This document shows, piece after piece, positions 9,119 to 17,685 of a stretch of 64,000 nt of DNA; position 1 is the stretch's first letter; each line of letters begins with the position of its first letter. The DNA comes from Planctomycetota bacterium (GTDB lineage Bacteria; Planctomycetota; PUPC01; DSUN01), in NCBI GenBank assembly GCA_035384565.1, contig DAOOIT010000008.1, positions 59,841-123,840 on the forward strand, given 5' to 3'. Under the pieces are notes generated by a model. It worked only from the letters and a program-made list of their open reading frames with translations, was not told the origin of the DNA and made no database searches. A program made the translations under genes and the position numbers.

Positions 9119-9170
9119 AGGGCTTCCTGGAGGTGGACCTGAGGCCCCTGGATAGGAGGGCTCAGCAGCG

Positions 9171-10406
9171 GTGGCCGACATTTTTGACCGGTGCATGCGC
9201 TTCCGCGAGGAGCAGCGTATCGCGGCCCAGGAGGACCTGCCGATCGTCGAGCGGGTCATCTTCGGCGTCTCGCCCACGGAGAATGCCGGGCCGTGGATCG
9301 AGGCCAACGGCCGGCGCATGCTCCAGTTCAGCACCAACGACTACCTGGGCATGAGCGTGCACCCCGAGGTGCGCGCCGTGGCCGCCGAGTATGCGGCCCG
9401 CTACGGCATCAGCGCCCCCATGGGCGCCCGGCCGCTCACCGGCACCATCGAGCTCCACCTGGAGTTCGAGCGCCGGATCGCCGACTTCAAGCGCACCGAG
9501 GCCGCCCTCAGCTTCACCATGGGCGCCGGCGCCATGATCGGCGCCATCGCCTGCCTCGCGCGGCAGGGCGACCTGCTCATCATGGACCAGCTCGCCCACG
9601 CCAGCCTCGTGTGCGGCGGCAAGATCTCGGGCGCCAGCATCAAGTTCTTCCGCCACAACGACCCCGAGAACCTCGAGCGCGTGCTCAAGCGCTCCGACCC
9701 CGCCCGCCCGAAGCTGATCGTGGTGGACGGCGTGTACAGCATGAACGGCGACATCGCCCCGCTGCGCGAGATCTGCGACCTCAAGGAGCGCTACGGGGCT
9801 CGGCTGTTCATGGACGACGCCCACGGCCACGGCGTGTGCGGCGACCACGGGCGCGGCGCGGCCGAGATGCTGGGCGTGGAGGAGCGCATTGACCTGCACG
9901 CCGGCACCTTCTCGAAGGCCTTCGGCACCTACGGCGGCTTCATCGCCGGCCCCAAGGAGGTGGTCTTCTACGTCCGATGCCTCGCCCCCACCATCCTCTT
10001 CACCAAGGCCGCGCCCGCCTGCGTCGTCGCCGCCACGATGAAGTCTCTCGAACTCGTCCGCAAGGCCAACGACCGCCGCAAGAGGGTCTGGGACAATGCC
10101 CGTTACCTCCAGGGCCTGCTGCGCGAGCGCGGCTTCGAGGTGGGCGACACGCAGACCCCCATCACCCCCATCCGCCTGGGCGACCACTGCGCGGTGCACT
10201 GCGCCGACATCCTGCGCCGCAAGCACGGCGTGTGGGTCTCGGCCGTGGTCTACCCTGCCGTGCGCCGCGGCAACGGAATCATCCGCGCCATCCCCACCGC
10301 GCTCCACACGCACGAGGACGTGGACTACCTGGTGAACTCCCTCGAGGCCGCGCGGGCCGAGGTCCAGGCCATGGGCAAGCCGCCCGTCGCCGCGGCGGCC
10401 GAGTAG
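9171..10406 (+). CDS. Alpha-oxoamine synthase (PLP; KBL/BioF/serine-palmitoyltransferase family)
   Basis: 411 residues from GTG 9171, preceded by AGGAGGG. It has the full family set: FSTNDYLGM near residue 53, DQLAHASLVCGG, VVDGVYSMNGDIAPL, FMDDAHGHGVCG around residue 215, and the PLP-lysine motif HAGTFSKAFGTYGGF with Lys249. These enzymes condense an amino acid with an acyl-thioester and lose CO2: 2-amino-3-ketobutyrate, AON or 3-ketosphinganine synthesis. The GDIAPL wording is close to serine palmitoyltransferases, but sequence alone does not fix the acyl donor. A restriction endonuclease gene follows after 24 nt. Confidence 0.9.
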   Translation: MADIFDRCMRFREEQRIAAQEDLPIVERVIFGVSPTENAGPWIEANGRRMLQFSTNDYLGMSVHPEVRAVAAEYAARYGISAPMGARPLTGTIELHLEFERRIADFKRTEAALSFTMGAGAMIGAIACLARQGDLLIMDQLAHASLVCGGKISGASIKFFRHNDPENLERVLKRSDPARPKLIVVDGVYSMNGDIAPLREICDLKERYGARLFMDDAHGHGVCGDHGRGAAEMLGVEERIDLHAGTFSKAFGTYGGFIAGPKEVVFYVRCLAPTILFTKAAPACVVAATMKSLELVRKANDRRKRVWDNARYLQGLLRERGFEVGDTQTPITPIRLGDHCAVHCADILRRKHGVWVSAVVYPAVRRGNGIIRAIPTALHTHEDVDYLVNSLEAARAEVQAMGKPPVAAAAE

Positions 10407-10430
10407 CCGCAGCCTCGCGAGGACCGGCCC

Positions 10431-11060
10431 GTGGACGGCCTGTTTGACCCTCTGAGCTACGAGAACCTCGCTAAGAGTGTGGTCGCGGCGCTGATGGAGC
10501 GCGCGCCCGAACCGCTGCCTCCCCACAAGGAGTTCCCGGGGCCGGGCGTCTACGCCGTCTACTACACCGGCGACTTCCCCGCCTATCAGCCCCTGGCGGC
10601 GCGCGAGTGTCACCGGCCCATCTACGTGGGCAAAGCCGCCCCGCCCGGCGGCCGCAAGGGCCTCGCGCCGCCCGGCGCCCACGAGGCCCCCCTCCATCGC
10701 CGCCTCTGCGACCACGCCAAGTCGCTCGCCCAGGCCGAGAACCTGCGGCTGGCCGACTTCCTGTGCCGCTACCTCGTCGTGGTGCCCGTGTGGGTCACGC
10801 TCGCCGAGCGGTTCCTCGTGACCCACTACAGGCCGCTGTGGAACACGGTGGTAGACGGTTTCGGGAACCACCCGCCCGGCTCGGGCCGGAGCCGCATGCG
10901 GCGCCCGCGGTGGGACATCCTGCACCCCGGCCGCCCGTGGGCCGCGGGCCTCGAGGCCGCCGAGTCGGCCGCCGACGTGCTCCGGGAGGTCGCCGCCTGC
11001 CTGCATGCCGCCCCCGGGAGGCCCCCCGTCGGCGGCGCCGCGCAAGCCTGGCTGTTCTGA
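10431..11060 (+). CDS. Eco29kI-family type II restriction endonuclease (GIY-YIG)
   Basis: 209 residues from GTG 10431; Eco29kI has about the same length. The GIY-YIG nuclease residues are all present: Tyr41 in GVYAVYYTG, Tyr65 in PIYVGKA, Arg91 and His95 in RRLCDHAK, Glu126 in WVTLAERF and Asn138 in RPLWNTV. Further family landmarks are CRYLVVVPVW, DGFGNHPPG and WDILHPGR. Eco29kI cuts CCGCGG; whether this enzyme shares the site is unknown. It lies 24 nt behind the oxoamine synthase and is convergent with the methyltransferase, 17 nt apart. It appears intact. Confidence 0.88.
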   Translation: MDGLFDPLSYENLAKSVVAALMERAPEPLPPHKEFPGPGVYAVYYTGDFPAYQPLAARECHRPIYVGKAAPPGGRKGLAPPGAHEAPLHRRLCDHAKSLAQAENLRLADFLCRYLVVVPVWVTLAERFLVTHYRPLWNTVVDGFGNHPPGSGRSRMRRPRWDILHPGRPWAAGLEAAESAADVLREVAACLHAAPGRPPVGGAAQAWLF

Positions 11061-11077
11061 GATCGCTCCTGAAGCTG

Positions 11078-12655
11078 CTATCGCCGCCGCTTCGCGGGAA
11101 CGGCCCGCAGCTCCAGCGCCGTCTCGTACAGCTCCACCGGCCCGCGCGCGTTGCCCACACGCACCGACGAGCGGATGATGCTGGAGCCGGTGCGCTTACG
11201 GCGCACGGGGTGAAACTCCACCGTCTCGAACCCGCAGCCCTCCGCGATCTGCGCGAAGTAGCGGTCGGTCCTGAACTCGATGCCCTGGAGGATGTTGTTG
11301 CCGATGACGACCACGGCGGTGCCCCCGGGCCGCATCACGTGGCGCGCGGCGCGGCAGAAAGCCAGGCAATCGTTGAAGTAAGCCGCGGCATAGTTGGCCC
11401 AGCCGCTCCCGCCGTAGATGCCCTTCTCGGGGTGCAGCCGGCGCAACTCGTCGAGCTGCTCGGCCAACTCGTCGCAGCAAGCCTCCAGCGCGATGGGGGC
11501 CGCGCCGCGCACGGTCTGCCAGAACTTGCCGAAACTCAACTGCTCCATCTCGGCGAGCCGCGCGCGCCGCTCGACCAGCCCGAGCCAGAACAGGTGCGGG
11601 CGGGTGTTCCGCACGTAGTGGTAGTTGTTGAGGTACGGCGGCGAAGTGATCAGGAAGGCCACGCTGTCGGGCGGCACCCGGCGGTAGCCCGCGAGGAATG
11701 ATTCGCAATGGACCCGCGCCTCGGGCCGCCGCCCGAGCGTGCGGGCGTGGAGCTGCACCTGGGCGACGTCGGTGGCCATCTCGTCGAGCTTCGCCGCCAC
11801 CGCCCCGGCCACGTCGGCGTCCAGGATGTCCTCCTTGCCTGCCGACGCCCGGCGGCCCAGGCTCGGCTCGTACGAGTAATTGGAGAAGCTCACCATCACC
11901 GCACCCAGCGCCACGCGGAACACGTCGGCCACCCAGGCCTCCGGGCGCTCGGCGATGAAGTCCAGCGCGTGCAACACCTTGCGTTCGACGGCGGGGCTGA
12001 AGAACGGCGCGCGGCTGCGGAACTCTGCCGGCGGGCGGCTGCGCGGCGCGCGGCGCGCGCGCCCGGCCATGTGCTCGCGGAAGGCGCCGATGGCACCCCG
12101 CAGCACGCCCAAGTCGTAGCCGAGGCACGAGACCTTGGCCCGGCAGGCTAGAGCCGCATAGGGGTTGATCTCGAAGCCGATGCTGTCGTAGCCGCGGTCC
12201 ATCGCCTCCACCAGCGTGGTGCCCACGCCCGCGAAGGGGTCGAGCACCGTCACCTCGGCCGGGTCGCGCTCGCTCGCGGCCTCGAGCACGCCGCCCACGA
12301 ACGACGCCGAGAAGCCGGCGATCCAAGGCACCCAGCGGTGCAGCGGCTGCGAGCGGTTCTTCGTGAACGCCGTGTCGCCGAAGCCTGTCCTCCCGGCGCC
12401 GCCCTCGGCCACAAGCGGCGGCGGTTCGACAGGCCTCACGGAATACGCCTCCGAGGGGGCGGGACCCGCCGAGGCCGGTTCCCGCTGCGCCAGCCAGCCC
12501 TCCAAGGCCGCCCGCAGAAACCGCCAGGCACGCCCGACCTTCTGAGCCGGCACCCTGCCCGACGAGGCCAGTTCGCGGAGCGTCTTCTCGCTCACCCGCA
12601 CGAACCGCGCGGCCTCGGCCAGCGTGAACACCCCACTGCTGTTGTCTTCCGTCAT
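11078..12655 (-). CDS. DNA amino-methyltransferase with N-terminal excisionase-type HTH
   Basis: 525 residues. Residues 10-56 form a MerR/excisionase-like winged helix-turn-helix (FTLAEAARFVRVSEKTLREL, then WRFLRAALEGWL). The SAM site is LDPFAGVGTTLVEAM (about 138-152) and the catalytic motif is TSPPYLNNYHY (338-348), the SPPY type of N4-cytosine or N6-adenine methyltransferases. Order is motif I before motif IV. It is the natural protector partner of the convergent GIY-YIG endonuclease. M.Eco29kI, as known, makes 5-methylcytosine, so this pair is unusual. The HTH may repress its own promoter or help select the site. Confidence 0.85.
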   Translation of the reverse strand: MTEDNSSGVFTLAEAARFVRVSEKTLRELASSGRVPAQKVGRAWRFLRAALEGWLAQREPASAGPAPSEAYSVRPVEPPPLVAEGGAGRTGFGDTAFTKNRSQPLHRWVPWIAGFSASFVGGVLEAASERDPAEVTVLDPFAGVGTTLVEAMDRGYDSIGFEINPYAALACRAKVSCLGYDLGVLRGAIGAFREHMAGRARRAPRSRPPAEFRSRAPFFSPAVERKVLHALDFIAERPEAWVADVFRVALGAVMVSFSNYSYEPSLGRRASAGKEDILDADVAGAVAAKLDEMATDVAQVQLHARTLGRRPEARVHCESFLAGYRRVPPDSVAFLITSPPYLNNYHYVRNTRPHLFWLGLVERRARLAEMEQLSFGKFWQTVRGAAPIALEACCDELAEQLDELRRLHPEKGIYGGSGWANYAAAYFNDCLAFCRAARHVMRPGGTAVVVIGNNILQGIEFRTDRYFAQIAEGCGFETVEFHPVRRKRTGSSIIRSSVRVGNARGPVELYETALELRAVPAKRRR

Positions 12656-12688
12656 AGTCGCCTAACTTCCGTTATCTACCGGCAACAT

Positions 12689-12716
12689 ACCATACGGATT
12701 CGCGGAGGCCTGTCAA
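12689..12716 (-). promoter_or_regulatory. Promoter for the DNA methyltransferase
   Basis: Minus-strand TTGACA (12711-12716) and TATGGT (12689-12694) with a 16-bp spacer, about 33 nt before the ATG at 12655. The leader would be the natural place for binding by the HTH of the methyltransferase. Confidence 0.55.
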
Positions 12717-12741
12717 GGCCGCATGCGGAATCCGGGGCCAT

Positions 12742-12770
12742 TTGACATCGGAGCGCACCCCGGATAGACT
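12742..12770 (+). promoter_or_regulatory. Promoter for the GNAT-type gene
   Basis: Consensus TTGACA (12742-12747), 17 bp, TAGACT (12765-12770), followed by GGAAGGGG and ATG 12799. Confidence 0.6.
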
Positions 12771-12798
12771 GCCGCCGAGCGCCTGGAAGGGGTCGCGC

Positions 12799-13941
12799 AT
12801 GTCCGATGCTATCGAGGTCCGCCCCGTCGCCAACCGCCGCGAGCGCAGGGCCTTCCTGCGCCTGCCGTGGGAGATCTACTGCGGCGACCCCAACTGGGTG
12901 CCCCCGCTCCTGTCGAGCGTGGACCACATGCTGGACCCGCGACGCAACCCCTTCTACGAGCACGCCGAGAGCCGCCTCTATCTGGCCTGGCGCGGAGGGC
13001 GCCCCGTGGGGCGCATCGTTGCCACGGTGAACCACCTGCACAACGAGCGCTACCACGACGGGGCCGGCTTCTGGGGCTTCTTCGAGGCCGAGGAGGACCC
13101 CGCCGTTGCCCAGGCCCTCCTGGACCGGGCGGCCGAGGACCTCCGCTCGCGCGGCCTCGCCTCAATGCGCGGCCCGTTCAACCCCTCGATCAACGCCGAG
13201 TGCGGCGTGCTCATCGAGGGCTTCGACCGCCCGCCGTCGCTCCTGATGCCCTACAATCCGCCTTACTACCCCGACGTCATCCAGCGCGCGGGCCACACCA
13301 AGCACAAGGACCTGCTGGCCTATTACCTCGACCAGGACATGATCGCCCCCGGCACAGAGGCCCGCGAACGCATGGAGCGCATCGAGGCCCTCGTGCGGCG
13401 CCGCAATCCCGAGCTGACCATCCGCACGATTGATATGACGCGCTTCGAGGACGAGGTGCTGGCCCTGGGCGAGCTGTTCAACCTCGCCCGCGAGCGCAAC
13501 TGGGGCTTCGTGCCCGTGACGCCCGCCGAGATGCGCGCCATGGCCCGCGAGATCCGGCCCATCCTCGTGCCCGACTGCGTGATCCTCGCCGAGGTGGCCG
13601 GCCGCCTGGCCGGCTGCACGATGGGCCTGCCCGACATCGGGCCGCTCCTGAAAAAGGCCAACGGCCGCCTCCTGCCCTTCGGCTGGTTCCACCTGCTCTT
13701 CGGCCGCAGAAGGCTCGATTCCATGCGCATCTTCGGGGCCGCCGTGCACCCCGATTTCCGGAACCTGGGCGTCATCCCGCTGCTCTTCCTCCAGTACCTG
13801 CGCCACAGCAAGGCGCATGGCTTCTACTGGGGCGAACTGTCGTGGGTGGCCGAGGACAATGTGGCCTCGATGCGCACCCTCGAGGCGGCGTTCAAGCCCC
13901 GCCTCTACAAGCGCTACCGCATCTACGAGAAGGCGCTGTGA
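12799..13941 (+). CDS. GNAT-fold protein of unknown substrate
   Basis: 380 residues from ATG 12799. The N-terminus (EVRPVANRRERRAFLRLPWE, then PNWVPPLL and RPVGRIVATVNHLHNE) and the C-terminal acetyl-CoA-binding-like stretch (MRIFGAAVHPDFRNLGV, YWGELSWVAEDN) fit a tandem GNAT family seen in many environmental bacteria. Members are often labelled N-acetyltransferase or, wrongly, dATP pyrophosphohydrolase. The fold supports CoA-dependent acyl transfer; the substrate is unknown. It is followed by the CocE-type hydrolase after 62 nt and may share its transcript. Confidence 0.78.
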   Translation: MSDAIEVRPVANRRERRAFLRLPWEIYCGDPNWVPPLLSSVDHMLDPRRNPFYEHAESRLYLAWRGGRPVGRIVATVNHLHNERYHDGAGFWGFFEAEEDPAVAQALLDRAAEDLRSRGLASMRGPFNPSINAECGVLIEGFDRPPSLLMPYNPPYYPDVIQRAGHTKHKDLLAYYLDQDMIAPGTEARERMERIEALVRRRNPELTIRTIDMTRFEDEVLALGELFNLARERNWGFVPVTPAEMRAMAREIRPILVPDCVILAEVAGRLAGCTMGLPDIGPLLKKANGRLLPFGWFHLLFGRRRLDSMRIFGAAVHPDFRNLGVIPLLFLQYLRHSKAHGFYWGELSWVAEDNVASMRTLEAAFKPRLYKRYRIYEKAL

Positions 13942-14003
13942 GTGGCAACCCGGCTTCGCCCCGCGCCCCCGTAGCAGCGGACTCTCAACAAGGAGACCCC
14001 ATC

Positions 14004-15752
14004 GTGATCGCTCGGCGCCTGCCCCTCCACCTCCTGGCGCTCATCTCGTCCTCGGCGGCCTGCCTGGGCGGCCAGCCCGCCCTGGAGGCCCTGCGGCGCA
14101 ACGCCGTGGTCGAGACCGACGTCATGGTGCCCATGCGCGACGGGGTCAAACTGGCGACCGACCTCGCCTACCCAAAGGCCCAGGGCCAGAGGTTCCCCGT
14201 CATCCTCCTGCGCACGCCCTACCGCAAGAACCTCGGCCCCGCCGGCTTCGCCGTGGCAGCCGGCTATGCGTTCGCCTGCCAGGACGTCCGCGGCCGCTTC
14301 AACTCCGAGGGCCAACACCGCCCGTTCTTCGACGACCCCGCCGACGCCTTCGACACCCTCGCCTGGCTCGCCAAGCAGCCCTGGTGCGACGGCACCGTGG
14401 GCATGATGGGCGGCAGCTACGTCGGCTTCACCCAGCTCGCCGCGGCCATGACCAAGCCCCCCGCCCTCCGCTGCATCCTGCCCGCCGTGCCGCCATCCGA
14501 CTTCGAGAACGGCGTGGTCTTCTACGGCGGCGCGCTCCGCCAGGAACTCGTCCAGGGCTGGCTCATCGGCCAGGCCTGGTCCAGCCAACGCGTCCAACGC
14601 AACGAGGCGCCCGCCGAGGAGCTTCAGAAGTGGCAGCCCCACCGCAACTTCATGCAGTGGTGCTGGCACCTGCCCCTCGCCGAGCCCGGCCCCCTCACCG
14701 TGGGCGGCCCCGGCTACGTGAACTACTGGCTCGACGGCGTGAAGAACTGGGAAAAGCCGGGGTCCTGGCGCGAGATCAGCCCCATCGAGCACGTCGAGGA
14801 CATCCAGGTCCCCGTCCACATCACCGCCGGCTTCTACGACATCTTCGCCCAGGAGAACCTCAACCTGCTTCTGGCCCTTCGCGCGCGCGGCGGCAGCGAC
14901 CTCGCCCGCAAGCACAGCCACATCCTCATCGGCCCCTGGCCCCACGGCATCGGCTCCGCGGCCGGCGACGCCAACTTCCCCACCGCCGGCCGCGCCCTCG
15001 CCGGTCTCCAGGAGAAGTGGTTCGCCCGATGGCTCAAGGGCGCGGCCAACGACGTGGACCAGTGGCCCCCCATCCGCGCCTACGTGATGAACCAGGACCG
15101 CTGGCTCGACACCGACACCTGGCCCCCCGCCGCCGCCAGGCCCACGAAGCTCTACCTCGCCAGGGGCAGACTCCTCTCCGAGCCGCCGAAGCAGGACGAG
15201 CCGCCCTCCGCCTTCACCTACGACCCCGCCAAGCCCGTCCCCACCCTCGGCGGCACCAACCTCACCATCCCCAAAGGCATGCACGACCACCGCAAGAACG
15301 CCGAGCGGCCCGACGTCCTTCAGTTCCTCTCCGACCCCCTCGACCGCGATCTGGCCGTCGTCGGCACGCTGCGCGCCCGCCTCTTCGTCTCCTCCTCCGC
15401 GCCCGACACCGACTTCACCGCCATGCTCCTCGACGTCCGCCCCGACGGCTACCAGGGGAACCTCCAGGACGGCATCGTCCGCTGCCGCTACCGCGAGGGC
15501 CGCGACAAGCCCAAGCTGCTGAAGCCGGGCGAGGTCGTCGAGGTTGAGATTGACCTTTGGAGCACCGCCTACGTCTTCAAGAAGGGCAACCGCATCGGCC
15601 TGCACATCAGCAGCAGCAACTTTCCCCGCTTCGACCGCCACCTTAACGTCGCCGACCACCCATCGGCCTGGACCACACCCCAGACCGCCGAGAACAAGGT
15701 CCACCACGGCCCGGCGCACCCTTCTCACATCGAACTCTCGGTCTTGCCCTGA
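14004..15752 (+). CDS. Exported CocE/NonD-family alpha/beta hydrolase
   Basis: 582 residues from GTG 14004, with AAGGAG 8-13 nt upstream. The N-terminus is a signal peptide (MIARRLPLHLLALISSSAAC), possibly lipid-modified at the Cys though the lipobox is imperfect. The X-Pro dipeptidyl-peptidase/cocaine-esterase fold is clear: VPMRDGVKLATDL, FACQDVRGRFNS, nucleophile Ser in MMGGSYVGFTQ, Asp in TAGFYDIF and His in LIGPWPHGIG. The C-terminal third (PLDRDLAVVGTLRARLFVSS) is the PepX_C jelly roll. It should cleave esters or amides outside the cytoplasm. The annotated length fits the family. Confidence 0.9.
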   Translation: MIARRLPLHLLALISSSAACLGGQPALEALRRNAVVETDVMVPMRDGVKLATDLAYPKAQGQRFPVILLRTPYRKNLGPAGFAVAAGYAFACQDVRGRFNSEGQHRPFFDDPADAFDTLAWLAKQPWCDGTVGMMGGSYVGFTQLAAAMTKPPALRCILPAVPPSDFENGVVFYGGALRQELVQGWLIGQAWSSQRVQRNEAPAEELQKWQPHRNFMQWCWHLPLAEPGPLTVGGPGYVNYWLDGVKNWEKPGSWREISPIEHVEDIQVPVHITAGFYDIFAQENLNLLLALRARGGSDLARKHSHILIGPWPHGIGSAAGDANFPTAGRALAGLQEKWFARWLKGAANDVDQWPPIRAYVMNQDRWLDTDTWPPAAARPTKLYLARGRLLSEPPKQDEPPSAFTYDPAKPVPTLGGTNLTIPKGMHDHRKNAERPDVLQFLSDPLDRDLAVVGTLRARLFVSSSAPDTDFTAMLLDVRPDGYQGNLQDGIVRCRYREGRDKPKLLKPGEVVEVEIDLWSTAYVFKKGNRIGLHISSSNFPRFDRHLNVADHPSAWTTPQTAENKVHHGPAHPSHIELSVLP

Positions 15753-15850
15753 GTCGCCCGACGCACGGTGCCCTGTTTCTGCGCAGACGCGCCTCCTCGC
15801 ACGCTCGCGCCTCCCGGTTGCCCGCTAGTCGCCCGTTCTCGCCCGTCCGT

Positions 15851-15967
15851 CCATACTTGCTCATCCTCCGGCCAGCGCCGGAATGGCCGGAAGGCCTCGA
15901 ATCGCCAATTCTCCGCCTTCCACCCATACTTGCTCACTTTCTCCCCCATAGGGATGAGCAAGTATGG
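15851..15967. repeat. Structured dispersed repeat, copy A
   Basis: The element is bounded by perfect 16-bp inverted ends: CCATACTTGCTCATCC at 15851-15866 and its reverse complement at 15952-15967. A third copy of the arm at 15924-15936 can also pair with 15955-15967 (13 bp). The core at about 15896-15930 (ATCGCCAATTCTCCGCCTTC) is shared with the copy at 45648. It lies after the hydrolase gene in a 620-nt non-coding spacer. There is no ORF inside. Confidence 0.75.
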
Positions 15968-16064
15968 ACGCATGCCCCCCCCACCGCGCGGCCCCGCCGA
16001 AGCCCCTGGCCTTCGCGAAATGTCGTCATAGCTCCTAACTAGCTGACAATACAGGACTTACAGC

Positions 16065-16093
16065 CCACAGTGAATCCACCGTGTGCCAGGCAC
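16065..16093. repeat. Short palindromic motif GTGCCAGGCAC
   Basis: CCACAGTG at 16065-16072 followed by GTGCCAGGCAC at 16083-16093. The same pair of motifs recurs inside the RNase HII-like gene (59389-59433). Confidence 0.45.
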
Positions 16094-16202
16094 CGAATCG
16101 GGAGCTCTCGGGATCTCGAATCTGGAATCTGAGTACCCAATGCCTGCCGAATCCTAAGAGGCATCACTTCCATTGGGGGGATAAGGACGGTGAGCGGGTT
16201 GA

Positions 16203-16270
16203 GGGGTATAGAAGATAGGAGATACAAAGGGAGAAGCGAAAGGGGAGAGAGAAGGGGGGTGAGGAGGGCG
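16203..16270 (+). other. Purine-rich tract in non-coding spacer
   Basis: About 60 of 68 bases on the plus strand are A or G, with only eight scattered pyrimidines. The rest of the 15753-16374 spacer contains no convincing gene. Confidence 0.6.
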
Positions 16271-16311
16271 GGATGCCCCGGGAGGGAGACGGTGAGGACC
16301 CAGGGCATCCC
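16270..16311. terminator. Hairpin between convergent genes
   Basis: GGGATGCCC (16270-16278) pairs with GGGCATCCC (16303-16311) around a 24-nt loop. There is no U-tract, so its role as terminator is tentative. Confidence 0.4.
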
Positions 16312-16374
16312 GAGAAGCGCCTCTGCCCTCGCCCCGGTTGGCGGCGGGCGTCCGGCTGGGCGCACGTCCAGGTG

Positions 16375-16848
16375 TCAGGGGGCCATCACACGCTCGAAGC
16401 TGGTCGTGACAGCGTAGTAGCCCACGGTCGCCGGCGTGACGTAGGAGCCGTCCTCCTTCTTCACCCAGGCGATGAAGCGCTCGACCACGCCAGGCTTCGG
16501 ACGCTCGAACACCACGACGGCATCGCCCGCCGTGTCCGCGATAGTGCCCTTCGGGTTGTTCGCATCCTTGAAGGCATGGTAGACCTTGACCCGGACGGTC
16601 ACGTTGTACCAGTCGTGCGGCAGGTTGCTGCGGAAGTTCCCGGCGGCCACGAGCACCTTGTCAGGGCCACGCTCCGCCGTGTATACTGCGCAGTCTACCT
16701 CGACGGGCAGCCGCAGCGGAAGGGGCTTGGCGTCCACCTTCACCTTCTCGCCGTCAATCTGGGCCACCTTGCTGGGGACACTCGCGGCCAGGGCAGAGCC
16801 CGCTGCCAGGGCTATGCAGCCTACGGCCAGCCATGTACGCCAACACAT
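16375..16848 (-). CDS. Exported protein of unknown function
   Basis: 157 residues. The ATG at 16848 follows an excellent AAGGAGGT about 8 nt upstream and gives a signal peptide (MCWRTWLAVGCIALAAGSAL, cut near ALAAS). The mature protein is a small beta-rich domain: DGEKVKVDAKPLPL, VEVDCAVYTAERGPD and VTVRVKVYHAFKDA, ending TVGYYAVTTSFERVMAP. I do not recognise the family. It is a lone minus-strand gene facing the CocE-type hydrolase. Confidence 0.75.
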   Translation of the reverse strand: MCWRTWLAVGCIALAAGSALAASVPSKVAQIDGEKVKVDAKPLPLRLPVEVDCAVYTAERGPDKVLVAAGNFRSNLPHDWYNVTVRVKVYHAFKDANNPKGTIADTAGDAVVVFERPKPGVVERFIAWVKKEDGSYVTPATVGYYAVTTSFERVMAP

Positions 16849-17047
16849 CTCGACGACCTCCTTTCTGCCGGGCGCTTCCCCGGCCGCCTCCAGGAGAGAG
16901 ACCACGCCCCGGAAGGGGTGTCAAGCCCCGGCAGGGGCGTTTCGGATACTGCCCGGCAGACCGAAGCAGATCCGGAGCCACGAACGCGGTGTCGGGCACA
17001 CTAAGGGGACGCACCACCTCCTGGCCTGAATCATGTTCCTGCATGGT

Positions 17048-17671
17048 TCACAGTCGGATCACCCCCGCGGCAAACTTGTAGCAGCAGTTTCCGAATGGCG
17101 TCCCGAGACTCACCGCTAGAAGGCAATCTGCCTCATCCCTGCTATAGGCTGGAAACTGCCTCTCGAACTCAAAGTCCGTGACAGGGAGGCAGTAGGTGTA
17201 ACAACCAAACGTGAATGCCGCGTTGACTCTCTTGCCTCTGCGCGTTCCTTCGGTCGTGAACTCAACATGCGCCTCAACCAGGCATAGGGATGCCCTGTCA
17301 GCCTCATGAAGCCTTCGCAGGGCGCTGACTGGGATATGGCTGTGCGCATCATGCAGGACGAACCCAGTCTTCTGCACATGCCTCCGAACATCTTTGGTCT
17401 TAGCCTCGCCAACCCGCCGCCACGCGCCTTCGAGCAGTGTGCAGTTCTCAGGTTGGATATCGCGGTGAGGTCCGTCGTCCGCCAGAGGGATACTGATGAC
17501 ATCAAGCAGCTTAGGCTCTACGCCATCCACCTGCCGGACAGGCCACGGGATGCCCTCCTCGCCTGCCCCAAAGCAGGGACGTACCCATTCGCCGCTCGAC
17601 GCATCAATACCCGCAATACACCGATTGCCCATTTTTCGAGAGTTGGCAAGGATGATAAGATCGCGTCTCAC
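17048..17671 (-). CDS. Dual OB-fold domain protein (DUF488 partner)
   Basis: 207 residues. GTG 17671 is chosen because AGGAG (17680-17684) sits 8 nt upstream and the preceding DUF488 gene stops at 17686. The protein starts VRRDLIILANSRKMGNRCIA and has paired beta-barrel-like halves: GEWVRPCFGAGEEGI in the first; SLCLVEAHVEFTTE, FGCYTYCLPVTDFEFE and a C-terminal FGNCCYKFAAGVIRL in the second. This matches my memory of the dual-OB domain found beside DUF488 proteins, and suggests nucleic-acid or small-ligand binding. Third gene of a minus-strand cassette with lower GC than the surroundings. Confidence 0.7.
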   Translation of the reverse strand: MRRDLIILANSRKMGNRCIAGIDASSGEWVRPCFGAGEEGIPWPVRQVDGVEPKLLDVISIPLADDGPHRDIQPENCTLLEGAWRRVGEAKTKDVRRHVQKTGFVLHDAHSHIPVSALRRLHEADRASLCLVEAHVEFTTEGTRRGKRVNAAFTFGCYTYCLPVTDFEFERQFPAYSRDEADCLLAVSLGTPFGNCCYKFAAGVIRL

Positions 17672-17685
17672 TGACCGCACTCCTA

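Noticed and set aside
16190..16417. Short open frame in the purine-rich spacer
   Set aside because: Low-complexity Arg/Gly/Glu product without ribosome-binding site or family resemblance.
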